This document shows, one piece after another, positions 61,901 to 64,000 of a stretch of DNA of 64,000 bases (its first letter is position 1; each line of letters opens with the position of its first letter). Below the pieces are notes generated by a model, which had not been told where the DNA came from, did not search any database, and saw only the letters and a list, made by a program, of their open reading frames with translations. This DNA is from Candidatus Gastranaerophilales bacterium (GTDB lineage: Bacteria; Cyanobacteriota; Vampirovibrionia; Gastranaerophilales; Gastranaerophilaceae). The stretch is from assembly GCA_944322935.1 (NCBI GenBank), contig CALUQO010000002.1:57321-121320 (forward strand), given 5' to 3'. Position numbers and translations under genes: made by a program.

Positions 61901-62830
61901 ATGATTCAGGCTAACAACAACCTTGCAGAAGGTACATACCATGTTAACGGCAAAGAAAAAGTATACGATGCAGAAAAGTACGGTTCTCACAGCTTCGATT
62001 TCAACATAGATGATATTGTAAGAGAAGCCGCAGAAATCAGCCCTGATTTTAAAAACTTTGTAAACGATAAAAAGAATGAAGAAACAATTAATAAACTGAA
62101 AGCTGATATATTGCATGAAATTTTAAGAGGTGCGCTTGTAAAAGGCCGTGCAATATGGTTTATGATGAATGCGGTTCCCGGAACCCCGACAAATTATGCA
62201 GGTGATGAGCTTGGCATGACAGGATGGGAATATTTTGCAAAAAATGAAGAACAAGAAAACAGAAACGCCTTGAGATGGGACCGATTAAACAATCCTAATT
62301 ATGCATTTTTGAGAGAATACAAAGACCAGATAGATGCAATAACAAGGATAAGAAAAAAAGAAGCAGCTTCTGCGCTTGTTAACGGTTCTACAATAAAACT
62401 TGCAAATCAGGAAATTCCCCAAAACAGGCCGGCACTAACTTTATACAGATACAACGACAAAACGGATGCTATATGTATTTTGCACAATACAGGTTTTGGC
62501 GAATACCCTGATCAGTATCCGCCGGGAGAAATATTTATAAATAAAATAGATCTTCACGGACTGCCGAACGGATTGCCGACAGGTACGATTTACGTAAATG
62601 TGCTAAAACCGACAGAAAAGTTCAAAGTAACAAGTGAGTACGAAATAAAAAAAGTTAACGATAACAACACTGACCAAATTGAAGGAGCAATAAATATTGG
62701 CAATGCAGGTCTTATTCTCGTAAGAGAAAACGATTTCAACGGCAAAAAACTTTCCTTCAAAGGTCATGTTGAAAACCCTAATGTAAAACTTGCGAATACA
62801 AAATATAATTTTTCATACATGAAAAAATAA
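58976..62830 (+). CDS. GH13 (alpha-amylase superfamily)-like protein with N-terminal PNFSG motif and a large insertion
   Basis: A 1284-residue protein starting at GTG behind GAGGT seven bases upstream. The leader MKIQSLNATNPVKKTSN ends in PNFSGHV (18-24), a variant of the shared motif; near the C-terminus LSFKGHVENPN echoes it. GH13 conserved regions appear in order: DGAFVNEG (region I, ~236), WRIDASKDVGY (region II, Asp nucleophile, ~787), ILELTDLG (possible region III Glu, ~837) and VGNHDKP (region IV, ~922), then NAVPGTPTNYAGDELGMTGW. About 550 residues lie between regions I and II, far more than in ordinary amylases, whose domain B is much shorter. It has no signal peptide. I infer a glycan-active enzyme or relative; the target sugar is unknown. 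Confidence 0.72.
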   Translation: MKIQSLNATNPVKKTSNPNFSGHVLTKDAYGNDVYKFFTPNAAPGVKLEYVIMTHDKDGNYSIHKDAEKTKKIVDMPSGFESLKIYADDLNLTKDSALGYKILYPHGIFFKDNSMTGDKGYTIAVPLNRTNPSRPKVMEHIFVDSFNVPKQDGIHAKRNHFNVLGGTINSVNERISQLAESGFTDVLGNPVTGQDNKSSQGYWTTNPYQVTNNLGDIKDLKNLLVNAFRNDIRWTMDGAFVNEGIEGIHIKDIMNWRYESPFIHFFETKDLDNLAPRFGVLSKNPAVNEHTHIQIVNGPYKIVFEKAGDKYIEKEIKRSPVDHSKPTYIQIFDDRLASERQMSGNFIFDVYDNKDTGDSHEITNYRDSVQTYHARVTPREVADNYAKYKEAKRYNKNAEFKDSLTKWNGFELVESNKDGGISLWVGNSDISKKRFIMPESSVYSQDLPEAQKQIAGVAPFQVQDDTVQIGKFWTEQVEKWLTETIAKELGDKVADEMSYEQAINALVKEGKLPESAKIVLAKEDGVSPLQNILTEDIFGTEKNYRLKPVKMPESIEDGMMSYPLEAIEFSPDLVSVFAYPYIKNLAVTEDTIGKSRYDLYKMGDEYYDKIPEKYRETYKEADKLFAENYSSEALLIVKKLEAKLNQKINKQKGNRAERKFLDEHNKLTDEGKKIYSLIASDIAKFLTVSVLAPDVKPQYTDNMLSYDTKELNKVDLNSLNLQYEVSPEDTAKRLMQKIKKDIGSIPQDKYDTFINSLAERVEHINTESFDVAKLIIEKTESGLNWRIDASKDVGYVDYDDADDGTLNKRHNEIEIEKFWNKFNSGVNQYNPNAFKILELTDLGAGVVSGFTSRTKADTTSEYEFLYSSIPAFFGQDDTGAHIDDLANTMEDLLYTHNNKVGFFDTGTMDLINYAHRFVGNHDKPRILHLMSTDVKRVGNKNVQSKRNEESRDVIRYRGFKNSSEFQHLSQSLQDAMIQANNNLAEGTYHVNGKEKVYDAEKYGSHSFDFNIDDIVREAAEISPDFKNFVNDKKNEETINKLKADILHEILRGALVKGRAIWFMMNAVPGTPTNYAGDELGMTGWEYFAKNEEQENRNALRWDRLNNPNYAFLREYKDQIDAITRIRKKEAASALVNGSTIKLANQEIPQNRPALTLYRYNDKTDAICILHNTGFGEYPDQYPPGEIFINKIDLHGLPNGLPTGTIYVNVLKPTEKFKVTSEYEIKKVNDNNTDQIEGAINIGNAGLILVRENDFNGKKLSFKGHVENPNVKLANTKYNFSYMKK

Positions 62831-62845
62831 CGCAAAGATAATTGA

Positions 62846-62877
62846 TTGCGAAAGAAATATTTTTAATGTATTATAAT
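62846..62877 (+). promoter_or_regulatory. Likely promoter of the SRP RNA
   Basis: TTGCGA, 17 bases, TATTAT (with TATAAT overlapping it), with the RNA 5' end predicted at 62881. Position and spacing fit a vegetative promoter. Confidence 0.55.
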
Positions 62878-62880
62878 ATA

Positions 62881-63139
62881 GCCGTGCTCCACGGGGACTT
62901 GGCGGATCTCTTGACCCGAACGCTTACGCGGGGTGCAGAGCCTGCTGTGAGGCTTATGGAAAAAGGCGTAGTTTTATATTTGTTTATGATTGCTCAAAAT
63001 TTTTCGGCAAAAGCAATCGAACCGTGTCAGATCAGGAATGAAGCAGCACTAAGATTTAACTTTTGGGTGAAGAACTTTTGAGAGGGAGACAAATATAAAT
63101 TGAAACTTTTTTGTATTTGTCGATAGGCAGAGGCACGGC
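62881..63139 (+). ncRNA. ffs: Signal recognition particle RNA, large bacterial type with Alu domain
   Basis: The apical SRP motif is clear: AACCGTGTCAGATCAGGAAT, then GAAGCAGCACTAAG, the conserved Ffh-binding loops of helix 8. The 5' end GCCGTGCTCC-ACGGGG and the 3' end AGGCACGGC pair (GCCGTGC with GCACGGC), as in the ~270-base RNA of Bacillus, and a 5' block resembling its Alu domain (GGGGA...GGCGG) is present. It joins Ffh to guide membrane and secreted proteins to the translocon. The length of about 259 bases marks the long form, not the ~114-base enterobacterial form. A T-rich tail follows. Confidence 0.88.
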
Positions 63140-63394
63140 TTTTATTTTTTATTTTGTTTTGTATTTTTATTTTTTATTTTTTAATTATTAAAAAAATTTT
63201 TATATTTTTTACAAAAACAACATCCGTAAAACACGCTTTTTGTATGACTTTTGGGATTTCAAAATTTGTTATTTTGATTTAAAAATTTTTTGAATAAAAA
63301 ATTTTTTTTCAACTAAAAATTTATATTAAGTTTGTAAAAAAATTTGTAATCCACTTGTACTAAGAGGCATGGTCAATTGTAAAACTTATTTTAC

Positions 63395-63650
63395 AAAACA
63401 GATATTGTTTCTGAGAAATAATCCTAGTATGATAATTTCAATGGAAATATTGAAAGAGGTGATGGCTGATTTCCGGGGATTATTAAATCGAGGAAAATTT
63501 GAAAAAGATTTTTAATTTATTGGGAAGAAAAAACAAATCAATAGTCAAATTGAAAAAAGGTTTTTACGGCTACTAGCATTGGGGATTGTGAAAAAATAAA
63601 ATGGGAAGAGAAAAAGATTAAAAGTTCTGTTAATAAAACAGAACTTTTTT
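63395..63650 (+). ncRNA. Possible structured small RNA of unknown family
   Basis: AATCCTAGTA (about 63420-63429) can pair, with one mismatch, with TACTAGCATT about 150 bases later, closing a long domain that contains an inner AATCC...GGATT pairing and GAAAT/ATTTC arms. A strong terminator ends it. Long-range closing stems like this are typical of 6S-type RNAs, but no known family was recognised. Confidence 0.3.
63619..63650 (+). terminator. Rho-independent terminator
   Basis: AAAAGTTCTGTT, loop AATA, AAACAGAACTTTTTT. No gene ends nearby, so it must end a non-coding transcript. Confidence 0.85.
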
Positions 63651-63771
63651 CAAATAAAAGTGTTTAAAAATTTTTTTCTTGTATTAAAATAGAATATGTA
63701 ACTTTGAAAATTTCTGCGTGCAGTATAAAAATTAAAAACCAAACTGCGCCGGAAAGATTGAAAATTTAATA

Positions 63772-63844
63772 AAACAAAAAGTCGGGATGTAGTGAGTTTG
63801 ACTCTGCCGAGAGAGAAATGACTAAATGTCATTTCGAACGAGAG
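63772..63844. repeat. 73-base direct repeat, copy 1
   Basis: Identical to 63925-63997 (period 153 bases). It contains GTCGGGATGTAGTGAGTTTG, then ACTCTGCCGAG, then a palindromic core GAAATGAC-TAAAT-GTCATTTC and GAGAG. After this copy, a second ACTCTGCCGAG is followed by a different core, CAAATAATTC-GGT-GAATTATTTG, and GAGAG (63845-63886), then GTGCCAGTCCCGG, whose TCCCG can pair with the first CGGGA. Confidence 0.85.
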
Positions 63845-63924
63845 ACTCTGCCGAGCAAATAATTCGGTGAATTATTTGTGAGAGGTAAGCGTAGCTGTGC
63901 CAGTCCCGGCAAATTGACAATTAA

Positions 63925-63997
63925 AAACAAAAAGTCGGGATGTAGTGAGTTTGACTCTGCCGAGAGAGAAATGACTAAATGTCATTTCGAACGAGAG
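63925..63997. repeat. 73-base direct repeat, copy 2
   Basis: Second identical copy; after it the sequence reads GTA as in the later part of copy 1's module (GAGAGGTA), not ACT, so the following module differs. The window ends here. Confidence 0.85.
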
Positions 63998-64000
63998 GTA

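Larger units (their letters stand above)
63140..64000 (+). other. AT-rich non-coding tail with RNA-like structure and repeats
   Basis: No protein frame is convincing here. Poly-A/T sequence dominates 63140-63350. From ~63400 to 63650 a structured transcript is possible (see the separate entry). After it come two copies of a 73-base repeat (63772-63844 and 63925-63997) with palindromic cores. The second copy meets the window edge. Nothing suggests a coding gene on either strand. Confidence 0.6.

Noticed and set aside
62842..63081. Possible protein overlapping the SRP RNA
   Set aside because: The stretch folds as SRP RNA with the conserved apical motif and closing stem; the frame is incidental.
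63140..64000. Short repeats as a CRISPR array
   Set aside because: Only two 73-base copies with internal palindromes and no regular 25-40-base repeats separated by unique spacers; no cas genes nearby.

Overview
The window is AT-rich, densely coded bacterial chromosome that uses TTG and GTG starts freely and AGGAG-type ribosome binding sites. Lipid A/LPS-type glycosyltransferase, periplasmic Spy-like, SLH-domain and MotB proteins point to a diderm. A Fe-dependent alcohol dehydrogenase, an oxygen-sensitive-type CoA-dehydratase activator and the absence of photosynthesis genes suggest a fermentative anaerobe. Together with the many signal-peptide-less proteins carrying a short N-terminal VNFKG/VSFKR motif, this fits a gut non-photosynthetic cyanobacterial relative (Gastranaerophilales/Melainabacteria). 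That placement is inference, not shown by a marker gene tree.

Layout. 1-7.8 kb: start of dnaB (minus, cut by the edge), a small cupin, a DUF4013-like membrane protein, then a translation and ribosome cluster purD-like/ylxR/infB/membrane protein/rbfA/truB. 8-13 kb: a GGDEF plus HD-GYP cyclic-di-GMP enzyme, a 620-base gene-free stretch with structured RNA candidates, and a 799-residue coiled-coil protein. 13-28 kb: CoA-dehydratase activator, an HNH-like protein, an HEMGH metallopeptidase-like protein, Fe-ADH, PBP1A-type peptidoglycan synthase, a Gly/Ser-repeat pilin-like protein and a 1564-residue repeat protein. 28-41 kb: acetyltransferase, a LuxR-type response regulator/PAS kinase pair divergent from a Spy-like protein, DUF486, SIMPL, PanE-like, a minimal kinase-like protein, an SLH protein, an alpha/beta hydrolase, a DEDDh exonuclease, a lytic transglycosylase behind a possible riboswitch, and an NrtR-like regulator. 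41-51 kb: glycosyltransferase 9, beta-rich protein, a HEPN/MNT pair, several FKG-motif coiled-coil proteins, TPR proteins, Bcp peroxiredoxin, acetyltransferase, DUF4914. 52-64 kb: trxB, tsaE-tsaB, motA-motB, dicarboxylate symporter, CorA, a 1284-residue GH13-like protein, the large-type SRP RNA, then an AT-rich non-coding tail with a possible structured RNA and modular hairpin repeats.

The most notable pattern is that seven unrelated proteins (HNH-like, kinase-like, GH13-like, three coiled-coil proteins and one small protein) begin with a polar, low-complexity leader of 10-45 residues ending in a V/P-x-F-K/S-G/R motif and have no ordinary signal peptide. This looks like a shared sorting or export tag attached to varied cargo, and is the best candidate here for an undescribed system. 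The giant repeat protein, the HEMGH protein and the kinase-like protein could be parts of the same repertoire.
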